Shown here piece by piece: positions 6,895-16,457 of a stretch of 64,000 bases of DNA (position 1 is its first letter; every line of letters starts with the position of its first letter). Origin of the DNA: Streptomyces sp. cf386 (lineage in GTDB: Bacteria > Actinomycetota > Actinomycetes > Streptomycetales > Streptomycetaceae); NCBI RefSeq assembly GCF_900103585.1, contig NZ_FNHV01000011.1, positions 1 through 64,000 of the forward strand, written 5' to 3'. A program made the position numbers and the translations under genes. The notes below the pieces were generated by a model. It was not told the DNA's origin. It did not search any database and saw only the letters and a list, made by a program, of their open reading frames with translations.

Positions 6895-9042
6895 ATGGCG
6901 CCACAGCAGAACGCCGGAGCGGGCGCGGAAGCGGAACTTCCCGAGTACGCCGGTCACTACCACCTGGAATCGCACCTGGGGTCCGGCGGCATGGGCGTCG
7001 TACATCTGGCGCGGAGCACCTCGGGCATGCAGCTCGCGGTGAAGGTCGTGCATGCCGAGTTCGCGCGGGATCCCGAGTTCAGGGGCCGGTTCCGGCAGGA
7101 GATAGGGGCGGCGCGCCGGGTGAGCGGGGCCTTCACCGCGCCCGTCGTGGATGCCGATCCGGAGGCCGAACGGCCCTGGATGGCCACCCTGTTCATCCCC
7201 GGTCCGACGCTCGCCGAACACGTCAAGCGGAACGGGCCGATGGAGCCCGCGCAGTTGCGGCGGCTGATGGCCGGACTGGCGGAGGCGCTGCGCGACATAC
7301 ACCGGGTCGGCGTGGTGCACCGGGACCTGAAGCCGAGCAATGTGCTGCTCGCCGAGGACGGGCCGAAGGTCATCGACTTCGGCATCTCTCGGCCAAAGGA
7401 CAGCGAACTGCGCACCGAGACCGGGAAGTTGATCGGTACGCCGCCGTTCATGGCGCCGGAGCAGTTCCGGCGGCCCCGGGAGGTCGGGCCCGCCGCCGAC
7501 ATCTTCGCGCTGGGGTCCGTGATGGTGCACGCGTCGACGGGGCGGGGGCCGTTCGACTCCGACAGTCCGTACGTCGTCGCCTACCAGGTCGTGCATGACG
7601 AGCCGGACCTGACCGGCGTACCGGAGAATCTGGCGCCGTTCGTGCTGCGGTGCCTCGCCAAGGAGCCCGAGGACCGGCCCACGCCCGACGAGCTGATGCG
7701 GGAACTGCGGTCGGTGGCGGCGTCGTACGACACGCAGGCGTTCATTCCGGCGCAGCGGGCCGGTGAGAAGGCCCAGCCCGAGCCGGAGTCGGGGTCAGGC
7801 TCGGGCTCGGACTCGGGGTCAGGCTCCAAGGCTGGGCCCGGTGTCGACGTAGCGGCCGAACGGGCGCCCGGAAAGCGTCGGCGCCGGCTGCTGGCCCTCG
7901 GGGCCGGGGCCGTCGGCCTCGCCACGGTCGTCGTGCTGGCCTCCGTGCAGCTTCTCGGCGGCGGGGATCCGGCGTCGAGGCCCGAGGGCACACGGACCAC
8001 GTCGGCCGGGTTCGGCGGGTGGGCGACGGCACCGGCGCCCACGAAGGACACACCCCTGTGTTCCTACGGCGCCGGGAAGGTGCTGTGCTCTCAGACCGGG
8101 CTCGTCTTCGCGCTCGATCCCCAGGACGGCCGGCTGCTGTGGCGGCACCCCGTCGACACCGCGCGTGTGAGCGCACCGCCGACCATGGCGGGCGGTCTCG
8201 CACAGCCGTCGTCCTGGCCGGGCCGCCGGCTGGAAGCGCTCGATCCCGCTACGGGCAAGGCGCGTTGGCAGCAGGACGTGCCCGCGTACGACACTTCCTC
8301 GGCCGTCGGCGGGATGGTGCTGCTCACCGGCGCGGACGGCACGGTCACCGGCGTGGACGGCGCGTCGGGCGCCACGCAGTGGAGCCGCGCCGTGCCGGGG
8401 CACAGGGCGCCGTACTTCGTCTCCTTCGCCGGGGATCCGCTGGCGTACACGGCGAGCCCGACCGACGACGGGTCGGGCACGCGGGTCACCGCGGTGGACC
8501 CGGCCACGGGTGAGGTGCGCTGGGACGCCCGGCTGAAGGGGACGCTGGAGCTCGCCGGCGCGTCGGACGGGTCGGTCTTCTTCGTCTCGGTCGACGGGGT
8601 CTACAGCGATTCGAGGACCGTGGTCCGCTACTCCCCCGCCGACCGGACCACGCGGCGCGTGCCGCTGTCCGTCCCGCTGCTGCAGGCGCACGGCACCGTG
8701 CGCGGGAACGTCGTCTACCTCGTGGGCGGCGACGGTTCGCTGGTCGCCGTCGACATGGCGGCGGGCAAGCAGCTCTGGAGCCTGGAGACGTCCGTGCTCC
8801 GTACGTCGTCGCCCGTCGCCGACGGCCGGCATGTGTACGTCAGCGCCCCGGACGGACGGCTCCTCGCCGTGGACACCCGCGACGGACGGCTCCTGGGCCA
8901 GACGCCGGCCCGACTCGGCTCGGGATCGGGCCAGTTGGCGTCCGACCTGCCGGAGCCCGTGCTCGCCGACGGCCGCGTCTTCGCGAGTGCCCCCGACGGG
9001 AGCGTGTTCGCAGTCGACGGCCGTGACCCGTCGGCCTGGTGA
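6895..9042 (+). CDS. Receptor-like Ser/Thr protein kinase with PQQ-repeat beta-propeller
   Basis: A 715-residue PknB-family kinase. Gly-rich loop GSGGMG (29-34), catalytic Lys50 in AVKVVH, HRD loop at 142-144 and DFG at 161-163 are all present, so it should be active. A Ser/Gly/Asp-rich linker precedes one membrane segment (~330-350, VGLATVVVLASVQLL). The C-terminal ~340 residues carry repeated ALDPQDGRLLWR / AVDPATGEVRW / AVDMAAGKQLW units, a PQQ-like beta-propeller expected outside the membrane as sensor. It stands alone and converges on ilvD. Confidence 0.93.
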   Translation: MAPQQNAGAGAEAELPEYAGHYHLESHLGSGGMGVVHLARSTSGMQLAVKVVHAEFARDPEFRGRFRQEIGAARRVSGAFTAPVVDADPEAERPWMATLFIPGPTLAEHVKRNGPMEPAQLRRLMAGLAEALRDIHRVGVVHRDLKPSNVLLAEDGPKVIDFGISRPKDSELRTETGKLIGTPPFMAPEQFRRPREVGPAADIFALGSVMVHASTGRGPFDSDSPYVVAYQVVHDEPDLTGVPENLAPFVLRCLAKEPEDRPTPDELMRELRSVAASYDTQAFIPAQRAGEKAQPEPESGSGSGSDSGSGSKAGPGVDVAAERAPGKRRRRLLALGAGAVGLATVVVLASVQLLGGGDPASRPEGTRTTSAGFGGWATAPAPTKDTPLCSYGAGKVLCSQTGLVFALDPQDGRLLWRHPVDTARVSAPPTMAGGLAQPSSWPGRRLEALDPATGKARWQQDVPAYDTSSAVGGMVLLTGADGTVTGVDGASGATQWSRAVPGHRAPYFVSFAGDPLAYTASPTDDGSGTRVTAVDPATGEVRWDARLKGTLELAGASDGSVFFVSVDGVYSDSRTVVRYSPADRTTRRVPLSVPLLQAHGTVRGNVVYLVGGDGSLVAVDMAAGKQLWSLETSVLRTSSPVADGRHVYVSAPDGRLLAVDTRDGRLLGQTPARLGSGSGQLASDLPEPVLADGRVFASAPDGSVFAVDGRDPSAW

Positions 9043-9150
9043 CAGGGCCGTACCTCCGACCTCTCGGCCTGGTGACAGGCGAAGGGGCCGCCTCCCCTGG
9101 AGACGACCCCTGCCCTACGCGAAGCCTCAGCCCCTACGCGAAGCCTCAGC
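9031..9150. repeat. Short direct duplications between the kinase gene and ilvD
   Basis: The 16-mer TCGGCCTGGTGACAGG, which includes the kinase stop codon, recurs at 9064-9079. A 19-bp unit beginning CCCTACGCGAAGCC is repeated in tandem at 9113-9131 and 9132-9150, the second copy covering the ilvD stop codon. They look like small local duplications. Confidence 0.8.
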
Positions 9151-10999
9151 CGAGCTTCGTCACGTCCCGCACCGCGCCCTTGTCCGCGCTGGTCGCCATC
9201 GCCGCGTAGGCCCGCAGCGCCGCCGACACCTTGCGCTCGCGGTTCTTCGGGGCGTACGCCCCGTCCAACGCCTGCTCACGGCGCGCGAGTTCCGCCTCGT
9301 CGACGAGCAACTCGATCGAGCGGTTCGGGATGTCGATGCGGATGCGGTCGCCGTCCTCGACGAGGGCGATCGTGCCGCCGGATGCGGCCTCCGGGGAGGC
9401 GTGACCGATGGACAGGCCGGAGGTGCCGCCGGAGAAGCGGCCGTCGGTGATCAGGGCGCAGGTCTTGCCGAGGCCGCGGCCCTTGAGGAAGGACGTCGGG
9501 TAGAGCATCTCCTGCATGCCGGGGCCGCCCTTGGGGCCCTCGTAGCGGATGACGACGACATCGCCGTCGGTGACCTGCTTGTTGAGGATCTTCTCGACGG
9601 CCTCTTCCTGCGACTCGCAGACGACCGCCGGGCCCTCGAAGGTCCAGATGGACTCGTCGACGCCGGCCGTCTTCACCACGCAGCCGTCGACGGCGAGGTT
9701 GCCCTTGAGGACCGCCAGGCCGCCGTCCTTGGAGTAGGCGTGCTCGGCGCTACGGATGCAGCCGCCCTCGGCGTCCTCGTCGAGTGCCTCCCAGCGCTCG
9801 GACTGGGAGAAGGCCTCGGCGGAGCGGACACAGCCGGGGGCGGCGTGCCACAGCTCGACGGCCTTCGGCGAGGGCGATCCGCCGCGCACGTCCCAGGTCT
9901 TCAGCCAGTCCGACAGGGACGGGCTGTGGACGGCGTGGACGTCCTCGTTGAGCAGCCCGGCGCGGTGCAGCTCGCCCAGCAGGGCCGGGATACCGCCAGC
10001 GCGGTGCACGTCCTCCATGTAGTACGTGCGGTCCTTGGCGACGTTGGGCGCGACCTTCGCCAGGCACGGCACCCGGCGGCTGACCTCGTTGATCTGCTCC
10101 AGACCGAACGGGACGCCCGCCTCCTGGGCGGCGGCCAGCAGGTGCAGGATCGTGTTGGTGGAGCCGCCCATGGCGATGTCGAGGGCCATGGCGTTCTCGA
10201 AGGCCGCGAAGGTGGCGACGTTGCGCGGGAGGACCGTCTCGTCGTCCTGCTCGTAGTAGCGGCGGGTGATGTCCATGACCGTGCGGGCCGCGTCCTCGTA
10301 CAGCGCCTTACGGGCCGTGTGCGTGGCCAGCACCGAGCCGTTGCCCGGCAGGGACAGGCCGATGGCCTCGGTCAGGCAGTTCATCGAGTTGGCGGTGAAC
10401 ATGCCGGAACAGGAGCCACAGGTCGGACAGGCGTTCTCCTCGATACGGAGGATGTCCTCGTCCGAGATCTTGTCGTTCACGGCGTCGGAGATCGCGTCGA
10501 CCAGGTCGAGGGTGCGGACCGTGCCGTCGACCAGCGTGGCGCGGCCGGACTCCATCGGGCCGCCGGAGACGAAGACCGTGGGGATGTTGAGGCGGAGAGC
10601 CGCGTTCAGCATGCCCGGGGTGATCTTGTCGCAGTTGGAGATGCAGATCAGCGCGTCGGCGCAGTGGGCCTCGACCATGTACTCGACCGAGTCCGCGATG
10701 AGGTCGCGGGAGGGCAGGGAGTACAGCATGCCGCCGTGGCCCATCGCGATGCCGTCGTCGACGGCGATCGTGTTGAACTCGCGCGGGATGCCGCCGGCCT
10801 CACGGATCGCCTCGCTGACGATCCGGCCGACGGGCTGCAGGTGGGTGTGGCCGGGCACGAACTCCGTGAAGGAGTTCGCCACCGCGATGATCGGCTTCCG
10901 GCCGATGTCCGCACCGGGTACACCGGAGGCGCGCATAAGGGCGCGGGCGCCCGCCATGTTGCGGCCGTGGGTGACTGTGCGGGACCTCAGCTCGGGCAT
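9146..10999 (-). CDS. ilvD: Dihydroxy-acid dehydratase
   Basis: Dehydrates 2,3-dihydroxy-isovalerate and its homologue in valine, leucine and isoleucine synthesis; Fe-S enzyme of the IlvD/Edd family. The 617-residue length is full. The N-terminal HTHLQPVGR segment, the CDKITPGML motif, the CPTCGSCSGMFTANSMN cluster region and the C-terminal TDGRFSGGTSGLSIGH signature are all seen. GAAGGAGCGAGCGACG before the ATG supplies the ribosome site. It is monocistronic here, convergent with the kinase gene. Confidence 0.97.
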   Translation of the reverse strand: MPELRSRTVTHGRNMAGARALMRASGVPGADIGRKPIIAVANSFTEFVPGHTHLQPVGRIVSEAIREAGGIPREFNTIAVDDGIAMGHGGMLYSLPSRDLIADSVEYMVEAHCADALICISNCDKITPGMLNAALRLNIPTVFVSGGPMESGRATLVDGTVRTLDLVDAISDAVNDKISDEDILRIEENACPTCGSCSGMFTANSMNCLTEAIGLSLPGNGSVLATHTARKALYEDAARTVMDITRRYYEQDDETVLPRNVATFAAFENAMALDIAMGGSTNTILHLLAAAQEAGVPFGLEQINEVSRRVPCLAKVAPNVAKDRTYYMEDVHRAGGIPALLGELHRAGLLNEDVHAVHSPSLSDWLKTWDVRGGSPSPKAVELWHAAPGCVRSAEAFSQSERWEALDEDAEGGCIRSAEHAYSKDGGLAVLKGNLAVDGCVVKTAGVDESIWTFEGPAVVCESQEEAVEKILNKQVTDGDVVVIRYEGPKGGPGMQEMLYPTSFLKGRGLGKTCALITDGRFSGGTSGLSIGHASPEAASGGTIALVEDGDRIRIDIPNRSIELLVDEAELARREQALDGAYAPKNRERKVSAALRAYAAMATSADKGAVRDVTKLG

Positions 11000-11123
11000 C
11001 GTCGCTCGCTCCTTCGGGGACTGCAGGGACTGCGATCAGAGACTTCTGACTGCTAACGAGCGTACGCCGGTCATCCAGAGGTCGGGACGGGGTGTCCGGA
11101 ATGCGGGACGTATGTCTCGCGGA

Positions 11124-11765
11124 TCAGCTGTCCGAAGGCCCTCGCCCGGTGAGATGCCCCTGCACCACGGGCGCCACGCGCGCGATGATCTGCTCCACGT
11201 CGACCGAGGTGATCGGCTCGATCTTGATGACGTACCGCATCATGGCGACGCCCACGAGCTGCGCGGCAGCAAGCTCGGCACGCAGTTCCGCGTCCGGGGC
11301 GTCGATCTCACCGGCGATGCGCCGCAGCAGCTGCGCGGAGACGAGGCGGCGGAAGACGGCGGCCGCGGCGTCGTTGTTGACCGCCGAGCGGACGATCGCG
11401 AGCAGCGGCTTCCGGGTGACCGGGTTCTCCCAGAGTCCGAAGATGGTGCGGGTCATGCGCTCGCCGGCGTCGTCGAGCGGTCCTTCCAGCACCGCCTCCC
11501 GCACCTTCACGGCGGGCGCGAAGGCGACCTCCACCGCCGCCTCGAAGACCTGCTCCTTGGTGCCGAAGTAGTGGTGCACCAGGGCCGAGTCCACGCCGGC
11601 CGCCTTGGCGATGCCGCGCACGGACGTCTTCTCGTAGCCGCGCTCGGAGAACTCCTCGCGGGCCGCGTCGAGGATGCGGTCGCGGGTGTCGGCGGATTCC
11701 GTACGAGGGGGCCGGCCCCGGCGGCGGGAGCTCGCCCCGCCCTGGCCCGAGGTGGCGTCGGTCAC
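11124..11765 (-). CDS. TetR-family transcriptional regulator
   Basis: A 213-residue regulator. After a Ser/Arg-rich N-terminus (RRRGRPPRTES) comes the HTH: ILDAAREEFSERGYEKTSVR then GIAKAAGVDSALVHHYFGTK, a classic TetR DNA-binding domain. The rest is the helical ligand/dimer domain (TetR_C-like). The GTG start at 11765 overlaps the stop of the upstream isomerase gene by 4 bp (GTGA), so the two are co-translated. The ligand and targets are unknown. Confidence 0.9.
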   Translation of the reverse strand: MTDATSGQGGASSRRRGRPPRTESADTRDRILDAAREEFSERGYEKTSVRGIAKAAGVDSALVHHYFGTKEQVFEAAVEVAFAPAVKVREAVLEGPLDDAGERMTRTIFGLWENPVTRKPLLAIVRSAVNNDAAAAVFRRLVSAQLLRRIAGEIDAPDAELRAELAAAQLVGVAMMRYVIKIEPITSVDVEQIIARVAPVVQGHLTGRGPSDS

Positions 11766-12586
11766 GGCCGGGGCACCTTCAACGCCGAGGCCAGATGCAG
11801 CCGCGTGAAGGCGAGGGCCTCGGCGAGGTCGGCCTCGCGTTCGGCGCCGGACATGGCGCGGCGGGTGTTGACCTCTATGACGACATGGCCGTCGAAGCCG
11901 GAGAGCGCGAGCCGCTCCAGCACCTCGGCGCAGGGCTGGGTGCCGCGGCCGGGGACGAGGTGCTCGTCCTTGGCCGATCCCCTGCCGTCCGCGAGGTGCA
12001 CATGGCCCAGCCGGTCCCCCATGCGGTCGATCATCTGCATGGTGTCGGTGCGGGCGGTCGCCGCATGGCTGAGATCGATCGTGAAGTGGCGGTAGTCGTC
12101 CTTCGTCACGTCCCAGTCGGGGGCGTACGCGAGCATCTCGCGGTCGCGGTAGCGCCAGGGGTACATGTTCTCGACGGCGAACCGCACATCCGTCTCGTTC
12201 GCCATCCGCCAGATGCCCTCCACGAAGTCCCGGGCGTACTGGCGCTGCCAGCGGAACGGCGGGTGCACGACGACCGTGGAGGCCCCCAGCTTCTCGGCGG
12301 CCGCCTGGGCGCGCTGGAGCTTGGTCCAGGGGTCGGTGGACCACACGCGCTGGGTGATCAGCAGACAGGGGGCGTGGACGGCGAGGATCGGGATGCGGTG
12401 GTAGTCGCTGAGCCTGCGCAGCGCCTCCATGTCCTGGCTGACCGGGTCGGTCCACACCATGACCTCGACGCCGTCGTACCCGAGGCGCGCGGCGATCTCG
12501 AAGGCCGTCGCCGTCGACTCCGGATAGACAGAGGCCGTCGACAGGGCGACCTTCGCATCCGGGATGCGCACCACTGGTTCTGCCAC
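11762..12586 (-). CDS. Sugar-phosphate isomerase/epimerase (xylose isomerase-like TIM barrel)
   Basis: A 274-residue AP-endonuclease-2/xylose isomerase-like TIM barrel protein. Visible family features include ALSTASVYPE at the start, YDGVEVMVW, VVHPPFRWQ, FAVENMYPW, the DLSHAATA segment and GRGTQPCAEVLE near the metal site. Start GTG 12586 was chosen because family-like sequence (VAEPVVRIPDAKV) begins there. It forms an overlapping pair with the TetR gene. The substrate is unknown; such proteins act on sugars, inositols or as DNA-repair relatives. Confidence 0.82.
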   Translation of the reverse strand: MAEPVVRIPDAKVALSTASVYPESTATAFEIAARLGYDGVEVMVWTDPVSQDMEALRRLSDYHRIPILAVHAPCLLITQRVWSTDPWTKLQRAQAAAEKLGASTVVVHPPFRWQRQYARDFVEGIWRMANETDVRFAVENMYPWRYRDREMLAYAPDWDVTKDDYRHFTIDLSHAATARTDTMQMIDRMGDRLGHVHLADGRGSAKDEHLVPGRGTQPCAEVLERLALSGFDGHVVIEVNTRRAMSGAEREADLAEALAFTRLHLASALKVPRP

Positions 12587-12785
12587 GAGGGACAGAGTAC
12601 GGGGCGGTACTGGAGGCCGGGGAACGGATGGGCGTGGGCCCGCCATGGGGTGTGGCGGTGGTCAGGGGCGCGAACTGGGCATATGCCGGGGGCTCGGCGT
12701 GGGCGTGCGGGCCCCCGGTGTGGCGGGGTTCACGACACCCGGCCTCGACGCCGGCTCTGCCGGGGCAGCCCTGCCGGGGCTGCCG

Positions 12786-13718
12786 TCACCCCACCCCCAT
12801 GTGATCCAGCTTCCGCAGGATCACGCCCTCGCGCAGCGCCCAGGGGCAGATCTCCAGCGTCTCCACGCCGAACAGGTCCATCGCGCCCTCGGCCACCAGC
12901 GCCCCCGCGAGCAGCTGTTCCGCGCGCCCCTCCGAGACGCCCGGGAGCTCCGCTCGCTGGGCCGTGGTCATGCCGGCCAGGCGCGGCACCCAGGCCTCCA
13001 GGGACTCCCGCTTCAGGTCGCGCTGGACGTAGAGGCCCTCCGTGGAGCGGGCCGCGCCGGCGAGGCGGGCCAGTTGCTTGAAAGTCTTGGAGGTGGCGAC
13101 CACGTGGTCGGGGGCCCCGAAGCGGCTGAATTCGCCGACCGTACGGGCGATCTGGGCGCGGACATGCCGGCGCAGCGCCCTTATCGCCTCCGGGTCGGGC
13201 GGGTCGCCCGGCAGCCAGCCGGCGGTCAGCCGTCCCGCGCCCAGCGGCAGCGACACCGCCGTGTCCGGCTCCTCGTCCATGCCGTACGCGATCTCCAGGG
13301 AGCCGCCGCCGATGTCCAGCACCAGCAGCTTCCCGGCCGACCAGCCGAACCAGCGCCGGGCGGCGAGGAAGGTCAGCCGTGCCTCCTCCGCGCCGGAGAG
13401 AACCTGCAGCTCGACCCCGGTTTCGTCCTTCACGCGCGCGAGAACGTCATCGGCGTTGCTGGCCTCCCGCACCGCGGACGTCGCGAACGGCAGGACCTCC
13501 TCGACACCCTTGTCCTCGGCGGCCTGCAGCGCCTCATGGACGACGCCGATCAGCCGGTCGACCCCGTCGGGGCCGATGGCCCCGCTGTCGTCGAGGAGTT
13601 GGGCAAGGCGCAGCTCCGCCTTGTGTGAGTGCGCGGGCAACGGGCGCGCGCCAGGGTGTGCATCCACCACCAGCAGATGCACGGTGTTAGATCCCACGTC
13701 GAGGACACCGAGTCTCAT
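12786..13718 (-). CDS. Ppx/GppA-family exopolyphosphatase
   Basis: A 310-residue protein of the Ppx/GppA group in the ASKHA fold. The N-terminal LGVLDVGSNTVHLLVVDA phosphate-binding motif and the second motif, VLDIGGGSLEIAYG, are intact. Family members hydrolyse terminal phosphate from polyphosphate or from pppGpp. The short, single-domain form is typical for Actinobacteria. The ATG at 13718 follows the frame's first protein-like residue. It is divergent from the gene at 13793, with 74 bp between them. Confidence 0.9.
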   Translation of the reverse strand: MRLGVLDVGSNTVHLLVVDAHPGARPLPAHSHKAELRLAQLLDDSGAIGPDGVDRLIGVVHEALQAAEDKGVEEVLPFATSAVREASNADDVLARVKDETGVELQVLSGAEEARLTFLAARRWFGWSAGKLLVLDIGGGSLEIAYGMDEEPDTAVSLPLGAGRLTAGWLPGDPPDPEAIRALRRHVRAQIARTVGEFSRFGAPDHVVATSKTFKQLARLAGAARSTEGLYVQRDLKRESLEAWVPRLAGMTTAQRAELPGVSEGRAEQLLAGALVAEGAMDLFGVETLEICPWALREGVILRKLDHMGVG

Positions 13719-13792
13719 GTACGGAACGCTACTGCCACCTGGGCGATCCTCTGACCTCGAAGTCGCAGGTACGGACGCCGTACTCTGGACCC

Positions 13793-14677
13793 GTGCCAAA
13801 GACGAAAAAGGCGAAGAACGACAAGACGGCCAAATCTGCCACGGGTTCTTCGCAGGCAAAGGCAGCCACGAAGTCGAAGAAGCCCAGGAAGGGTTCCCCG
13901 GAGCCGGACGAGAAGGGGCTCGACTTCGCGCGCGCATGGGTGGAGTTCCCTGATCCGGCGGACGACGAGCAGGTCTTCCGGTGCGATCTGACATGGCTGA
14001 CCTCCCGTTGGAACTGCATCTTCGGCAGCGGCTGCCAGGGCATCCAGGCGGGCCGCGCGGACGACGGCTGCTGCACGCTGGGCGCGCACTTCTCCGACGA
14101 GGACGACGAGAAGCGGGTCGCCGAGCATGTGGCGAGACTCACGCCGGAAATCTGGCAGCACCACGACGAGGGCGTCGAGCACGGCTGGGTCTCGGAGGAC
14201 GAGGACGGCGACCGCCAGACCCGCCCCTACAACGGCTCGTGCATCTTCCAGAACCGCCCCGGTTTCGCCGGCGGCGCGGGCTGCTCGCTGCACATCCTCG
14301 CCCTGAAGGAGGGCCGCGAGCCGCTGGAGACCAAGCCGGACGTCTGCTGGCAGCTGCCGATCCGGCGGACCTACGACTGGATCGACCGGCCCGACGACAC
14401 CCGCGTGCTCCAGGTCTCGATCGGCGAGTACGACCGCCGCGGCTGGGGCCCGGGCGGCCATGACCTGCACTGGTGGTGCACGTCGGCGACCTCGGCGCAC
14501 GGCGCGGGCGACCCGGTGTACGTGTCCTACCGGCCGGAGCTGACCGAGCTGATGGGCAAGGCGGGCTACGACCGCCTCGTCGAGCTGTGCGAGGAGCGGC
14601 TGGCGTCGCAGCTGCCGTTGCTGGCTCCGCATCCGGCGGATCCCGTCGACCAGGAGAGCCGAGCCCACAGGGACTGA
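13793..14677 (+). CDS. Conserved Cys-rich protein of unknown function
   Basis: A 294-residue protein. The first ~35 residues are Lys/Ala/Ser-rich and disordered. The body has clustered Cys residues: NCIFGSGCQGI, DGCCTLGAHF, SCIFQNRP, GAGCSLHIL, DVCWQLP and HWWCTS, which suggests bound metal or an Fe-S cluster. Acidic EDEDGD patches lie between. I know homologues as conserved hypothetical proteins in Streptomyces. It ends 4 bp from the convergent sigma-like gene and has no operon partner, so function cannot be inferred from context. Confidence 0.8.
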   Translation: MPKTKKAKNDKTAKSATGSSQAKAATKSKKPRKGSPEPDEKGLDFARAWVEFPDPADDEQVFRCDLTWLTSRWNCIFGSGCQGIQAGRADDGCCTLGAHFSDEDDEKRVAEHVARLTPEIWQHHDEGVEHGWVSEDEDGDRQTRPYNGSCIFQNRPGFAGGAGCSLHILALKEGREPLETKPDVCWQLPIRRTYDWIDRPDDTRVLQVSIGEYDRRGWGPGGHDLHWWCTSATSAHGAGDPVYVSYRPELTELMGKAGYDRLVELCEERLASQLPLLAPHPADPVDQESRAHRD

Positions 14678-14681
14678 CGCG

Positions 14682-16457
14682 CTACGACGCCGACGGAGTC
14701 GGGTCGCCGCTGCCGCTGGGCGGCGGCGAGCTGCCCGGCTCCGACGGCGACGGGTCGCCGGTCGTGGGGGACGGATCGGGCGACGAGGGCGGCGGCTCGC
14801 TGGGCATGGGGTCGGTCGGAGCCGGGGTCGTCGGCGTGGGATCGGGTCCGGGGGACGAGGGCGGGGGGCCGCTGGGGCTCCCGGGGTCGGTGGGATTGCC
14901 GGGGTGGGTGGGATCGGTGGGATGCGGGTCCGGGCCGTGTCCCGGGTCGGACGGGCTGGGCGCGGTGCCGTAGCCCTCGATGGAGACGACGGCGCCGGCG
15001 GGTGAGATCGCCACGCGCGCGCTCCAGTACCCGGACGGCTCGCGCAGATGGTCGACGTACACCTTGATCGTCAACGACTCGCCGGGCGCCAGCGTTCCCG
15101 CCGACCGGCTCAGATAGAGCCAGTGCGCGCCGGTGGTCGCCGACCAGCGCACCGGCGTGTGTCCCGTCGCCGTCAGGGTGACGAGCGTGGTGTCGCCGTT
15201 GTTGCCGGCCGAGACGTTCAGGTGCCCGGCGCTCTTCCCGCCCGCGCCGCCGACGCTGACGACCTCCACGGAGACGTCCGGTCTGTCACGGCCGCCGAAA
15301 CGGTCACTCCGATCGGGGCTCGCGTTGCCGGCGTTCTCGTATCCGCCCTCCGCGGATTCGCCGTCCAGGCTGCCGGGGTCGTGCGCCTCGCTCGCGCTGG
15401 CCGAGGGCCCGTCGACGCCCTCGCCGGTCGGGGTGCCCCGGTAGGCGGCCCACAGGGCGAGGACCGGGGCGGCGACGACCGTGGCGACGACGGTCGTGGT
15501 GACGGCACGCGCGCGTAGGCGGTCCCTGCGGCCGGCACGGTCCTTCGGGTCCATGGGGAAGCCACGCCGGTCGAAGCGCGGTACGGCGGCACCCCGCGCG
15601 CGTGAGTGGCGTGTCAGGGCCATGTGCACGGCCGCGCGGGGCGCCTCCAGGACGGGCAGCTCGGCGGGCGTGACGGACGCGCCGGGCCACCGGCCGGGGA
15701 TCGCGCGCTCGGCGGTGCGGCGACATCGGGGGCAGTCGTCGACGTGCCGGACCAGCTCGCGGCGCAGGGCCGTGCCGAGCACGAGCTGGTTGTCGCCGGT
15801 GAGGCGGGCGACGCTCGGACAGGCGCCGGTCTCGACGACGGCGAGGGCCGCGCGCGTGCGCTCGACCTCGCAGGCGGCGGAGGCGAGCAGATCGCGGGCG
15901 GCTGCCAGGTCCATGCCGAGGACGGCGGCGACCTCGTGGGCGGCGAGGTGGTGGCGCACCGCGAGTTCGAGGGCCTCGCGCTGCTCCGGCGTGGTGCCGG
16001 CGGCTTCCGGCCAGGCGAGCAGGGCGAGTTCACGGCGCCGCTGCTCCTGGATCTCCTCGGCGACGGGCGGCCCCTCGGCCCGTGTCCCCGTCTGCCGATG
16101 GGTGCCGTGGCGGCCCGCCGCATGGCTGCTCTGACGTTTCTGCTTGGCCTCGGCCAGCTTGCGCAGACACGCCCAGCGGGCCAGCGCGTACAGCCAGGGT
16201 CGCCGGTCGGCGGCGGACTCCGGCACCCGCTGCCCGCGCCGCTCGGCGAGCGCGAGGGCGTCGCCGAGGGCGGCGGTCGCGGTGTCGTGGTCGCACAGGA
16301 CGGACAGGCAGTAGGTGAACAGCCCGTCCAGATACGGCTCGTAGCGCGCGGGCGGCCGCTGTGCCGACGTACGCGCCGCCGCACGATCACGCGCCTCCCG
16401 GCGCGCCCGGTGGGCGCCGGCGGTGCGGGTCGGGGTTTCCGGACTGCTGCTCATCAT
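14682..16457 (-). CDS. Membrane-anchored sigma-factor-like protein with BACON-type ectodomain
   Basis: A 591-residue mosaic. Residues ~40-110 resemble ECF sigma region 2 (YLDGLFTYCLSVL, RPWLYALARWACLR). About 150-205 resemble region 4 (QREALELAVRHHLAAHEVAA, VLGMDLAAARDLLASAA). A zinc-finger-like HVDDCPRCRRTAE follows, then one membrane segment (VVATVVAAPVLALWAAYRG) near residue 320. Outside lies a BACON/Ig-like domain (HWLYLSRSAGTLAPGE) and a long Pro/Ser/Thr tail. Sigma-like, anti-sigma-like and sensor parts in one chain suggest a self-contained envelope signal device. It may no longer be a functional sigma factor. Confidence 0.75.
   Translation of the reverse strand: MMSSSPETPTRTAGAHRARREARDRAAARTSAQRPPARYEPYLDGLFTYCLSVLCDHDTATAALGDALALAERRGQRVPESAADRRPWLYALARWACLRKLAEAKQKRQSSHAAGRHGTHRQTGTRAEGPPVAEEIQEQRRRELALLAWPEAAGTTPEQREALELAVRHHLAAHEVAAVLGMDLAAARDLLASAACEVERTRAALAVVETGACPSVARLTGDNQLVLGTALRRELVRHVDDCPRCRRTAERAIPGRWPGASVTPAELPVLEAPRAAVHMALTRHSRARGAAVPRFDRRGFPMDPKDRAGRRDRLRARAVTTTVVATVVAAPVLALWAAYRGTPTGEGVDGPSASASEAHDPGSLDGESAEGGYENAGNASPDRSDRFGGRDRPDVSVEVVSVGGAGGKSAGHLNVSAGNNGDTTLVTLTATGHTPVRWSATTGAHWLYLSRSAGTLAPGESLTIKVYVDHLREPSGYWSARVAISPAGAVVSIEGYGTAPSPSDPGHGPDPHPTDPTHPGNPTDPGSPSGPPPSSPGPDPTPTTPAPTDPMPSEPPPSSPDPSPTTGDPSPSEPGSSPPPSGSGDPTPSAS

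Noticed and set aside
8831..11056. 741-codon plus-strand frame across ilvD
   Set aside because: Shadow of ilvD; composition is Asp/Gly/Arg/Val repeats without motifs, while ilvD is complete.
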